This document shows, piece by piece, positions 8,732 to 16,261 of a stretch of 64,000 bases of DNA. The translations under genes and the position numbers were made by a program. How positions within the stretch are numbered: the stretch's first letter is position 1; the number at the start of each line of letters is the position of its first letter. Below the pieces are notes generated by a model. That model had not been told where the DNA came from. It did not search any database and was given only the letters and a program-made list of their open reading frames with translations. This DNA comes from Gemmatimonadota bacterium. Lineage in GTDB: Bacteria; Latescibacterota; UBA2968; GCA-2709665. The DNA is taken from assembly GCA_028874335.1 (NCBI GenBank), contig JAPPJY010000016.1, positions 62,001 to 126,000 of the forward strand, written 5' to 3'.

Positions 8732-10618
8732 TCAGTCCACCGTCCGGAACCCGGATGGGCGTATCAGGAGCCGGGCGCCCACCCTGAGGTTTGCGGGTTT
8801 CCGGATACGGTTCCATTTTTTAAGGTCGTTGACGCGGATGCGAAAACTGCGGGCAATGTCCCAGAGCGTATCCCCGCGTTGCACGATATAGAAGTCGCCG
8901 CGACGCCGGTCCGCAGGATTGGCCGCGGCAACCTGAGGCGCCTCAGGTCTCCAGATTACCAGACGGTCTCCGGGCGTTATGTATTTCCTGACGTTGTTCC
9001 ACACCCGGATCTGACGTGGCGTGACGCCATACCTGCGTCCGATTCCCCAAAGGGTGTCCCCCTTCCTGACACGGTGCGCGATTTTCCTGTGGGTGTCCGG
9101 ATCGGGCGCCGCGTCCGCGCGCGCAAGGTTCCTTGCCGCACGACTAGATTTGCCTTTCGGAAAGATCGGAATCTTCAGCAGTGTACCCACGCGTATGCGC
9201 CTGGGATTCACAATGTTGTTGGCCTCGAGCACCGCGCGAGTTGAAGTGCCATAATCCCTTGCCACAGCGGATACGGTATCCCCGGAACGCATCCGGTGTT
9301 CGACCATTCGCGCTTTCCGGTCAGGTGGAATACGCGAATAGTTGGCCATAAACCTGCCGGCGGTACCCGCGGGAATTCTAAGTTCATAGGGTCCGCGCGA
9401 CGAAGGCGGCGTGTAACCTGAACGGAGCTCGGGATTGAGACTGCGCATTCGCGCGTAAGTGGTTCCCGCGCATTCGGCGGCCACCCGAAGATGGACGTAC
9501 TCCGATACAGGTACCACATCGTACTTTGGTGGAACCTGAAAGACCACGTCGTCAAACCCGAACCACTCCGGGTCCCTGGAGATAATCAGTGCCGCCATAA
9601 ACCGCGGCACGTGCCTGCGTGTTTCCCGTGGAAGGCCCTTCAACTTCCAGAAGTCGTCTGTGCCTGAACGCCTGATAATGCGTTCCAGGCGACCCTGCCC
9701 GCAGTTATATGCCGCAATGACAAGGCGCCAGTCGCCGAACAACCCGTACAGATGCTGAATATGCCTGATTGCCGCGTGCGTGGACTTCTCGGGGTCGCGG
9801 CGTTCGTCGATAAATGTATTGCTTTTGAGACCGTAGAGCCGCGCCGTACCACTCACAAACTGCCAGATACCGGCGGCCCTGGCCCGTGAGTAGGCCCTCG
9901 GATTGAAGCCGCTTTCGATCATTGCCTTATAGACGAGATCCTCGGGCAGCCCAGCTTCTCGCAGGGCTTTGCGAATCATCGGGACATACAGAGGTGATCG
10001 TGAGAGCCAGGCCTTGAATGCCTTCCGTGCGGTCGTCTGGAAATAACGGATGGTCTTGACGACCTCGGAGTTGTAGTCGACCGGAAGGTCTGCGGAACCT
10101 GCCAGTTTGCGCACATAGAGATCTCTGTAGTTAACGTCATCACGCAAGTTCGGGGCGAGGCTGTGTGGAACGGCGTCGAGAAGCCGCGCCAACACGGAAT
10201 TCGGCAGCACGAGCGCCGACGGAGGGAGCATCTCCCGATAGCGCTCGAGCGTCGCGCTGAGCAATTCGAGGTGGCGCGCCGGCGAAAGGGATCCGGTGAC
10301 CGCGGAATCGGCAAGCAGAATGCTTATGCGTTCCACGGATATCGCCGAGTTGTTTCGCCGGACCTCGTTGAGAGTCTCCAAGGCTCGCCGAAGTCGTTCG
10401 TCGTCCGCCAGACGGCGATCCGGGGTGACCGCCGCGGAATCCACGACGGCCTCCGGCGGCCTGGAGGCTTGCGCCGTTGCTTCCGCTTCGGGAAATGTTG
10501 CAACCTGCTTCGTCGTTGAACAACCCGAAAGCAGCAACGTCAGGAGAAGGCTGCAATACGCGACGACAGGTGTCAGCGTACTGTCTCTCATCTGGACATT
10601 CTGGAAAAGTCGATCCAT
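8732..10618 (-). CDS. MltD-like membrane-bound lytic murein transglycosylase with three LysM domains
   Basis: Outer-membrane lipoprotein of about 628 residues. A short N-terminus is followed by a lipoprotein signal ending LLSGC (lipobox). The central SLT domain carries GLPEDLVYKAMIESGFNPRA, with the catalytic Glu in ESGF, then AAGIWQFVSGTARLYGL. Three LysM repeats fill the C-terminus (starting RSGDTVSAVARDYG, RKGDTLWGIGRRYG and QRGDTLWDIARSFR). It cleaves peptidoglycan glycan strands with 1,6-anhydro product formation. The start at 10618 has GGTGG 8 nt upstream; 10591 (MRDSTLTP) would also keep the signal intact. A hairpin lies at 10702-10719, between this gene and the SPOR gene. Position ahead of mreD, PBP2 and rodA couples wall cutting with elongation. 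Confidence 0.92.
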   Translation of the reverse strand: MDRLFQNVQMRDSTLTPVVAYCSLLLTLLLSGCSTTKQVATFPEAEATAQASRPPEAVVDSAAVTPDRRLADDERLRRALETLNEVRRNNSAISVERISILLADSAVTGSLSPARHLELLSATLERYREMLPPSALVLPNSVLARLLDAVPHSLAPNLRDDVNYRDLYVRKLAGSADLPVDYNSEVVKTIRYFQTTARKAFKAWLSRSPLYVPMIRKALREAGLPEDLVYKAMIESGFNPRAYSRARAAGIWQFVSGTARLYGLKSNTFIDERRDPEKSTHAAIRHIQHLYGLFGDWRLVIAAYNCGQGRLERIIRRSGTDDFWKLKGLPRETRRHVPRFMAALIISRDPEWFGFDDVVFQVPPKYDVVPVSEYVHLRVAAECAGTTYARMRSLNPELRSGYTPPSSRGPYELRIPAGTAGRFMANYSRIPPDRKARMVEHRMRSGDTVSAVARDYGTSTRAVLEANNIVNPRRIRVGTLLKIPIFPKGKSSRAARNLARADAAPDPDTHRKIAHRVRKGDTLWGIGRRYGVTPRQIRVWNNVRKYITPGDRLVIWRPEAPQVAAANPADRRRGDFYIVQRGDTLWDIARSFRIRVNDLKKWNRIRKPANLRVGARLLIRPSGFRTVD

Positions 10619-10731
10619 AAACACGGCCACCGGAGACTCCGATGAACGAGTAGCGGACCGGTCGCGCAAAGCAGCCTCGCATTCGCGGCGGCCACGGCAT
10701 CATGACCGCTCGCGGTCATACCCGTACGCGT

Positions 10732-11514
10732 TCAGTTATCGGTTGTCTGATCCGCTGATGCTTCGATCTGTGTCCGGACTATAAAGGGTGTATCGTATCC
10801 GTAGGTCTGCAGCCTTTCCACGAGCCCTTCTGCGGCTTCCCTCGTTCGGAAATTACCAATCCGTACTTTGAAGTACGGAGGCTCGGATTCCATGTAAACG
10901 TCGTCCTGTCCCAGGGTGTCCCGGACGTTGGCCATCTCGCCCACAGCGGCCGCCCGGTTCGATGTCGCGAAAACCTGGACGCGGAAGCCGAACACAGGAT
11001 CCGGACCGTAGACTGCCGCGCGAGGCAGTTCGATCCTGGTTCGTACGATGAATGCTTCCGGATACCCCTGGCTTTTGGCCAGGTGACGCAGAGATTCAAC
11101 TTCTGTCGCGGTTCGACCGTTTCCGGCGTGAATCTTGTGCAGGCCTGTGTCCGGGTCACGGTAGACGTGAACCGGAACGCCCAGTTTCGTTTCCGCTTCG
11201 CCTTTAACGATTCCGGCTCGTCCGGGACTCGATACGACCGCGATCTGCACGCGATATCCGTCCAGTTGGACGACGGAAGGCGCTGTCTCGGCAGTTTGAT
11301 CGACAGAAGGCGTTTCCGCCCCGGCAGGCGGTTTCAGCAGAAAGTCATCGTCGTTGAGGCTTTGCGGATCGAAGGTCTCCTCAACGACCGCTGCCGGGGG
11401 AGCGATTCCCCGGCTGGGAGCCGTGCACGCCGCGTTTAACGCCAGCAGACCACCCAGGAAAAGAACGCCGAATCGTCGTGTGATCGAACAGGACACGGCC
11501 AGCCGTCCCAACAT
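10732..11514 (-). CDS. SPOR-domain lipoprotein, first gene of the envelope operon
   Basis: 260-residue secreted protein. The N-terminus has a hydrophobic signal ending LNAAC, a lipobox. Two tandem SPOR-like repeats follow: one around residues 80-160 beginning GYRVQIAVVSS, the other around residues 170-255 beginning GFRVQVFATSN, with each ending in a similar PEAFIVRT / TPFIVRT strand. SPOR domains bind denuded glycan strands, which are what the lytic transglycosylase encoded next produces. The protein probably localises to sites of wall remodelling. RlpA-type catalytic sequence is absent, so it is a binder rather than an enzyme. Confidence 0.85.
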   Translation of the reverse strand: MLGRLAVSCSITRRFGVLFLGGLLALNAACTAPSRGIAPPAAVVEETFDPQSLNDDDFLLKPPAGAETPSVDQTAETAPSVVQLDGYRVQIAVVSSPGRAGIVKGEAETKLGVPVHVYRDPDTGLHKIHAGNGRTATEVESLRHLAKSQGYPEAFIVRTRIELPRAAVYGPDPVFGFRVQVFATSNRAAAVGEMANVRDTLGQDDVYMESEPPYFKVRIGNFRTREAAEGLVERLQTYGYDTPFIVRTQIEASADQTTDN

Positions 11515-11544
11515 CTTGTTGTATCGAGAAATGTACTATACCAT

Positions 11545-11573
11545 ATATTACGGCACAAAGTCGACTTTGTCAA
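11545..11573 (-). promoter_or_regulatory. Near-consensus sigma-70 promoter of the SPOR-mltD-mreD-mrdA-rodA operon
   Basis: On the minus strand TTGACA (11573-11568), a 17-bp spacer and TAATAT (11550-11545). The predicted start is near 11538, about 24 nt before the ATG at 11514. The spacer contains the palindrome AAAGTCGACTTT (11557-11568). Confidence 0.75.
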
Positions 11574-11766
11574 TAGATTGAGCGTCGTTATTTACGGAAA
11601 ATAAGGCATTTAGACTGCTTTTTCGCAATTGCCGGAAAGGATGGTCCCGGTATCTTCACTCGGGCGCCGGAATTCGGCTCCTGTGAACGGCCCGACCCCT
11701 TCCCTGAAGGGCCGGATGACGTGACGGAGACCGCCGTGGAGAATCACGAATACGTACAGCGGTTTT

Positions 11767-12774
11767 TCACGCCGGCAGCGCCAGGATCAGGACCCACATG
11801 GACTGTTTCCCCACAGTATAGGTCCTTAATGGACTCAGCCGGCCGGTTTGTGCGTCAATCCGGTATGACGCCAGTCTTCCGGAATCCTGGCCGCCGGCAA
11901 AGAGAAAATGACCCGTGGGATCGATCCCGAATGCCCTGGGCACGGGTTCCGTTCGCTGAATGCCGATGCCCGTGAGACGGCCCGTCCCGTCAACCGCAAA
12001 ACACGCGATGCTGTCGTGGCCCCGGTTGGAAACATAAAGGTACCTGCCCGACGGGTGGATGTGGATTTGCGCACAGGTGTTTTCACCGTTGAAGCCCTCA
12101 GGCAGGGTGGACAGTGTCTGCAAAGATTCGAGTATGCCTGAACCGGGGTCGAGTAAATATGCGGTGACGCTGCTGCCCTGTTCATTGGACGCGTAGACCG
12201 TATTCAATTCGGGATGGAACGCCAGGTGCCGGGGACCCACATCGGGTCCGTGGGACGTCCGTGAGACCTCCCGTAACGCGCCTGTGTCCTCGTTGAAACG
12301 AAATCCTATAATCGTATTGGATTCTCCCACGTGTGGCAGGAACGCCAGACGATTCGACGGATCCGTTAGAATGAAGTGGGCCTTAGGCAGCGTTTTGGTT
12401 GTGTGGACGGGCGAGTCGCTGAGCGTCCCGTCTTGCCGGATGGCGTGCACATATGCCATCCCACCGCCGTAGGAGGCTGAGAGCAGAAAGCGTCCATTTC
12501 GATCCGTACTCAGATAACACGCGTCGGCTTCCACGGACACCGAGCCCAGAGGGGTAAGGCCGCCCGTGCCTGAATCGACTGAATAGGCTGAGATCTCGCG
12601 CACGCCGCGCCTGCTCAGATACAGGTATCCTCGATCCGGATCGACGGCAAGCGGTCCGGGCGCGCCTTCTGCGGGGATACTGTACTCGAAATCGAGATCG
12701 CCCGTTCCGGGATCCATCCGGTACTTCAGAATCCTGTCTTCGCTGGAAACAGTGATGTACGCATGGTAATTCAT
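11767..12774 (-). CDS. Lactonase-family beta-propeller protein (6-phosphogluconolactonase-like)
   Basis: 335 residues built of repeated blades such as GPLAVDPDRGYLYLSRRG, GPRHLAFHPELNTVYASNE and IHIHPSGRYLYVSNRGHDS. The spacing is typical of the seven-bladed propeller lactonase family (PF10282, YbhE-type). There is no signal peptide. Members hydrolyse 6-phosphogluconolactone or related cyclic esters, but the family also contains non-catalytic propellers, so the substrate is not assignable. It is a single gene with its own orientation group; the gap to the envelope operon is 252 bp. Confidence 0.8.
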   Translation of the reverse strand: MNYHAYITVSSEDRILKYRMDPGTGDLDFEYSIPAEGAPGPLAVDPDRGYLYLSRRGVREISAYSVDSGTGGLTPLGSVSVEADACYLSTDRNGRFLLSASYGGGMAYVHAIRQDGTLSDSPVHTTKTLPKAHFILTDPSNRLAFLPHVGESNTIIGFRFNEDTGALREVSRTSHGPDVGPRHLAFHPELNTVYASNEQGSSVTAYLLDPGSGILESLQTLSTLPEGFNGENTCAQIHIHPSGRYLYVSNRGHDSIACFAVDGTGRLTGIGIQRTEPVPRAFGIDPTGHFLFAGGQDSGRLASYRIDAQTGRLSPLRTYTVGKQSMWVLILALPA

Positions 12775-13097
12775 CGTTTATCCGTTCAACGACGGGCATT
12801 CAATGCCGTTCTCATTTTGTTTTTCCGGGCTGGAAAAGGGCGAAGTAACGACGGCCCCAAAATGCCTGCGACGGACTCTATTAATCCAGATTCGGACCAT
12901 TATAACTTGCCTGAATCATGCACGCAAGTGTTTTCTGTATCGGTATTTAGACCGAATCCCCGCTTCGCGCGGCCCTCCCCTGACTGCGGACTTCGGGGGG
13001 TTTAGACCTATGTCCGAAGACCACTCGGAACGGCCGTTCAGGGTTCGGGTTGTGGTATAAGTGCGTATGGACTGCAAAGTTCAGCGTGCGATTGACC

Positions 13098-13126
13098 TTG
13101 ACCACGCTTATATACTCCGATATATT
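13098..13126 (+). promoter_or_regulatory. sigma-70-type promoter upstream of the exporter leader
   Basis: TTGACC at 13098-13103, a 17-bp spacer and TATATT at 13121-13126. A second TTGACC directly precedes it (13092-13097). Transcripts from here would run into the terminator at 13304-13340. Confidence 0.55.
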
Positions 13127-13303
13127 ATACATTGTTCCCGGACCGACGTATACAGATCTTCGAAACTATTGCGAGTCTATCTATAAATCATTGAAAATAA
13201 TTAACATGAAAACATCACTCCGCGCCTTCAGGGCAAATCCGAAGTGTCCTGGGGGCTGAATATACGGCGGCCTTTCGGAGGCCAGGCCCGGTTGACGGCT
13301 ATC

Positions 13304-13340
13304 GCCCGTTGTCGAGGTTATCTCGACAGCGGGCTTTTTG
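13304..13340 (+). terminator. Intrinsic terminator (possible attenuator) before the ABC exporter
   Basis: Stem GCCCGTTGTCGAG / CTCGACAGCGGGC with one G-U pair, loop GTTA(T), then TTTTTGTTT. It ends about 50 nt before the exporter ATPase ATG, so it either ends a small RNA started near 13133 or attenuates the operon. Confidence 0.75.
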
Positions 13341-13388
13341 TTTGCTGGTCGCAGCCGCATGCCAATTCGGAAAGGAAGGAGAGCGACG

Positions 13389-14372
13389 ATGCCTCACATT
13401 CTCGTTGATAGACTGGTGAAGACGTTTCGCATCGCTGAACGGAAACCTGGCCTCCGGGGCGCGCTCACGGGCGTGATCAACCGACGCCACCGCACCGTAA
13501 GCGCGCTGGGCGGAATCTCGTTCACCATTCAGCCGGGTGAACTCGTCGGTTACATCGGCCCCAACGGCGCAGGCAAGTCCACGACCGTCAAGGTCCTCTC
13601 AGGCATCCTCGTGCCCGATTCGGGCCGCTGCGAGATCCTGGGACGCGTACCATGGAAGGAACGCATTTCACACGTTCGCGATATCGGCGTCGTCTTCGGA
13701 CAGCGCACCCAGCTCTGGTGGGACCTGCCGGTTATCGAATCCTTCGACCTGCTCCGCGACATATACCGCGTCTCACAGTCCGACTACGTCCGCGCCCGCG
13801 ACGAACTCGTCGCCCTGCTCGATCTGGACTCGCTTCTTGACGTCCCCGTACGCCAGCTTTCCCTCGGCCAGCGCATGCGCTGCGACCTGTCCGCAGCCCT
13901 CCTCCATTCTCCTCCGCTCCTGTTCCTGGACGAGCCCACCATCGGTCTGGACGCCGTCTCCAAGCTTGGGGTCCGCGACTTTGTCAAACGCCTCAACAGG
14001 GAACGCGGCGTTACCGTCATCCTCACGACGCACGACATGGACGATATCGAAGCCCTCTGTACCCGCGTCATGGTCATCGGCCAGGGAAGAATCCTCTCCG
14101 ACGGTACACTGAAGGACCTGACGGAACGCGTCACCCGGGAACGGCGGCTCACCGTGGACCTGGTCGACGGTACTGAAACCGTACAGGACCCGGACGCCGA
14201 AGTTGTCCGGCGGGACGGACACCGGATTCACCTCAGCTTCGATCCTGAGCGGGTCTCCGCGGCAACCCTCATCGGTCGTATCGCTGCCCGGCACCCTGTC
14301 CGGGACCTCTATGTGGAAAGCCCGCCCATCGAAGAAATCATCGCCAGGATGTACGAACAGGAGAAACTATGA
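13389..14372 (+). CDS. ABC-2 type exporter, ATP-binding protein
   Basis: 327-residue cytoplasmic ATPase. Walker A is GPNGAGKST, the signature is LSLGQRMRC, Walker B is LLFLDEPTIGLD and the H-loop is TTHDM. The Q-loop region GVVFGQRTQLWWDLP is typical of the ATPases that pair with the ABC2_membrane_6 (PF06182-like) permeases. The ATG at 13389 follows a strong GGAAGGAGAG site; the open frame to 13338 is not used. Its stop overlaps the first permease start by ATGA, so the subunits are translationally coupled. Substrate unknown; the family includes drug, lipid and polysaccharide exporters. Confidence 0.93.
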   Translation: MPHILVDRLVKTFRIAERKPGLRGALTGVINRRHRTVSALGGISFTIQPGELVGYIGPNGAGKSTTVKVLSGILVPDSGRCEILGRVPWKERISHVRDIGVVFGQRTQLWWDLPVIESFDLLRDIYRVSQSDYVRARDELVALLDLDSLLDVPVRQLSLGQRMRCDLSAALLHSPPLLFLDEPTIGLDAVSKLGVRDFVKRLNRERGVTVILTTHDMDDIEALCTRVMVIGQGRILSDGTLKDLTERVTRERRLTVDLVDGTETVQDPDAEVVRRDGHRIHLSFDPERVSAATLIGRIAARHPVRDLYVESPPIEEIIARMYEQEKL

Positions 14373-15160
14373 AAGCCTACGCAGCCGTGATCGGCGCCAG
14401 ATTCCGGATGATGCTGCAATACCGGGCGGCGGCCCTGGCGGGACTTGGCACGCAGGTATTCTGGGGCCTCATCCGAATGATGTTCTTCACCGCGTTTTAC
14501 AACTCGACAACGGCTCCGCAGCCGATGAGCCTGACCGACGTTATCACTTACATCTGGCTGGGCCAGGCACTTCTGGGCATGCTGCCCTGGATTATCGACC
14601 GGGAAATGCGCGAGATGATCCGGTCGGGCGCGGTAGCCTACGAACTCGTCCGGCCCCTGGACCTGTACGCCTTCTGGTTCTGTCGGGACCTCGCCAGGCG
14701 AACCGCCCCGACGCTGCTGAGGGCGGTCCCGATGTTCGTCATCGCCGGGCTCTTCCTGGGCCTTCAGCCACCGGCATCGTGGGCATCTGCGGGCGCGTGG
14801 GCATTGGCAACCCTCGGGGCCCTTCTGCTCGGGGCCTCGATTGCAAATCTGCTCAACATCTCCATGCTCTGGACCGTCTCGGGGCAGGGCATCTCCACGC
14901 TGATGGTCGCCGCGGTCGCGATCTTCTCCGGCATGTATGTCCCGCTGCCCTTTTTTCCGGACTGGGCGCAGACCGTACTGAACATCATGCCGTTCCGAGG
15001 CCTTGTCGATGTGCCTTTCCGCCTCTATATGGGTCACATTTCTCCTTCGGAAATCGTCTCACTCTTCGCGCACCAGTTGGCCTGGACGCTGGGTCTGATC
15101 GTTCTGGGACGCCTTCTGCTTGCCCGGGGGACCCGCCGCCTGGTTTTCCAGGGAGGATAA
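14369..15160 (+). CDS. ABC-2 family exporter permease 1
   Basis: 263-residue inner-membrane protein with about six predicted helices (for example LPMFVIAGLF-like and ALATLGALLLGASIANLL segments). It begins MKAYAAVIGARFRMMLQYRAAALAGL, the N-terminal pattern of PF06182-type permeases, and includes WIIDREMREMIRSGAVAYELVRPLD, typical of that family. It is coupled to the ATPase by a 4-bp overlap and followed after 4 bp by a second permease, so the transporter is probably a heterodimeric channel on an ATPase dimer. Confidence 0.88.
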   Translation: MKAYAAVIGARFRMMLQYRAAALAGLGTQVFWGLIRMMFFTAFYNSTTAPQPMSLTDVITYIWLGQALLGMLPWIIDREMREMIRSGAVAYELVRPLDLYAFWFCRDLARRTAPTLLRAVPMFVIAGLFLGLQPPASWASAGAWALATLGALLLGASIANLLNISMLWTVSGQGISTLMVAAVAIFSGMYVPLPFFPDWAQTVLNIMPFRGLVDVPFRLYMGHISPSEIVSLFAHQLAWTLGLIVLGRLLLARGTRRLVFQGG

Positions 15161-15164
15161 TGCG

Positions 15165-15968
15165 ATGAAAAACGCCCTTCGTCTCTATATCAGCTACGTC
15201 GCAATTTCCATTCGCGGCCAGATGCAGTACCGGGCATCGTTCGTGATGCTGGCCGCGGGGTACTTTCTGATGACCGCGCTGGATTTCGCCGCTCTCTGGG
15301 TGCTGTTCGATCATTTCGGAAGCATCCATGGATGGACCCTTCCGGAAGTAGCGCTGCTCTACGGGTTGGTCAATATTGCCTTCGCCCTCGCCGAGGCTAC
15401 AGCCAGGGGATTCGACACGTTTGGGACGTGGGTTAAGAGCGGCGATTTCGACCGGCTGTTGCTACGACCGCGAAGTACGGTTCTGCAACTGGCTGGCCAG
15501 GAACTCCACCTCCTGCGCATCGGGCGGTTGCTCCAGGGACTCGCCGTACTTCTTTGGGCACAGCACACGCTGGAGGTGCCCTGGACGGCCGCCTCGGCCG
15601 CGCTCGCTGCAGGCGCCATTCTGGGCGGGGTCGGCCTTTTTATAGGCTTGTTCATCCTTCAGGCCACCCTCGCCTTCTGGACCACGGAAGGCCTGGAAAT
15701 CGCCAACGCGCTCACCAACGGAGGCACAGAAACCGCCCAGTACCCTCTGGTGATCTACCCCCGCTGGTTCCGCCGTTTCTTCACGTACGTGGTCCCACTG
15801 GCCGGCATTTCCTACTTTCCCGCCCTCGAGATACTGGACCGGGCCGATCCCCTCGGGACGGCCGCATGGGTGCGGTGGATGTCCCCTCTGGCCGGCATCA
15901 TATTCCTGCTCATCGCGCTACGCGTCTGGAATCTGGGCGTCCGTCACTATCGGTCCACCGGAAGTTAG
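15165..15968 (+). CDS. ABC-2 family exporter permease 2
   Basis: 267 residues, about six helices, beginning MKNALRLYISYVAISIRGQMQYRASFVML. It shares with permease 1 the 'QYRA' N-terminus and the cytoplasmic motif TFGTWVKSGDFDRLLLRPRS, so the two arose by duplication. The start at 15165 has GGGAGGATAATGCG upstream, a good ribosome binding site; the frame extending to 15120 overlaps permease 1. It completes the three-gene exporter. Confidence 0.88.
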   Translation: MKNALRLYISYVAISIRGQMQYRASFVMLAAGYFLMTALDFAALWVLFDHFGSIHGWTLPEVALLYGLVNIAFALAEATARGFDTFGTWVKSGDFDRLLLRPRSTVLQLAGQELHLLRIGRLLQGLAVLLWAQHTLEVPWTAASAALAAGAILGGVGLFIGLFILQATLAFWTTEGLEIANALTNGGTETAQYPLVIYPRWFRRFFTYVVPLAGISYFPALEILDRADPLGTAAWVRWMSPLAGIIFLLIALRVWNLGVRHYRSTGS

Positions 15969-16261
15969 GCCACCGTTAATTCGCCGCGTATGCGGGTGTG
16001 TTCCCGGCACAGCGCTCGCGTTGGCTGGCGACGGATTTGGTTGAAATCGCCTCGGGATTTGGCTAATTTCCATAAAAGCGGGGAGACGGGAGACGTTAGA
16101 CGGAAGAGATTGCCTGCCTTGTGAGGTCTCTGCTCGTGCCGGAGGCAAGAGGGAATTACATAACGGGCGAGGATTTCTTCTACCGTCTACCCTCTTCCCT
16201 CTCACCGCTATTAGGTGATCTCTCCCCCCGGGTCCTCGCCGAGTCGCTCGCAATTCCAACA

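Larger units (their letters stand above)
12775..13388. other. Intergenic region with promoter, possible leader peptide and terminator ahead of the ABC exporter
   Basis: No convincing protein gene. The right half holds a sigma-70 promoter (13098-13126), an AT-rich stretch and a possible 17-codon leader ORF (13206-13259, MKTSLRAFRANPKCPGG). It also holds a small hairpin (13269-13283) and an intrinsic terminator (13304-13340), all before the exporter ATPase start. The left half (12775-13050) shows nothing recognisable. Confidence 0.5.

Noticed and set aside
16005-16020. CGGCACAGCGCTCGCG as a sigma-54 promoter for the PrsK-like kinase
   Set aside because: Only GGCAC and part of the -12 match, with a leader over 230 nt. 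Not distinguishable from background in GC-rich DNA.
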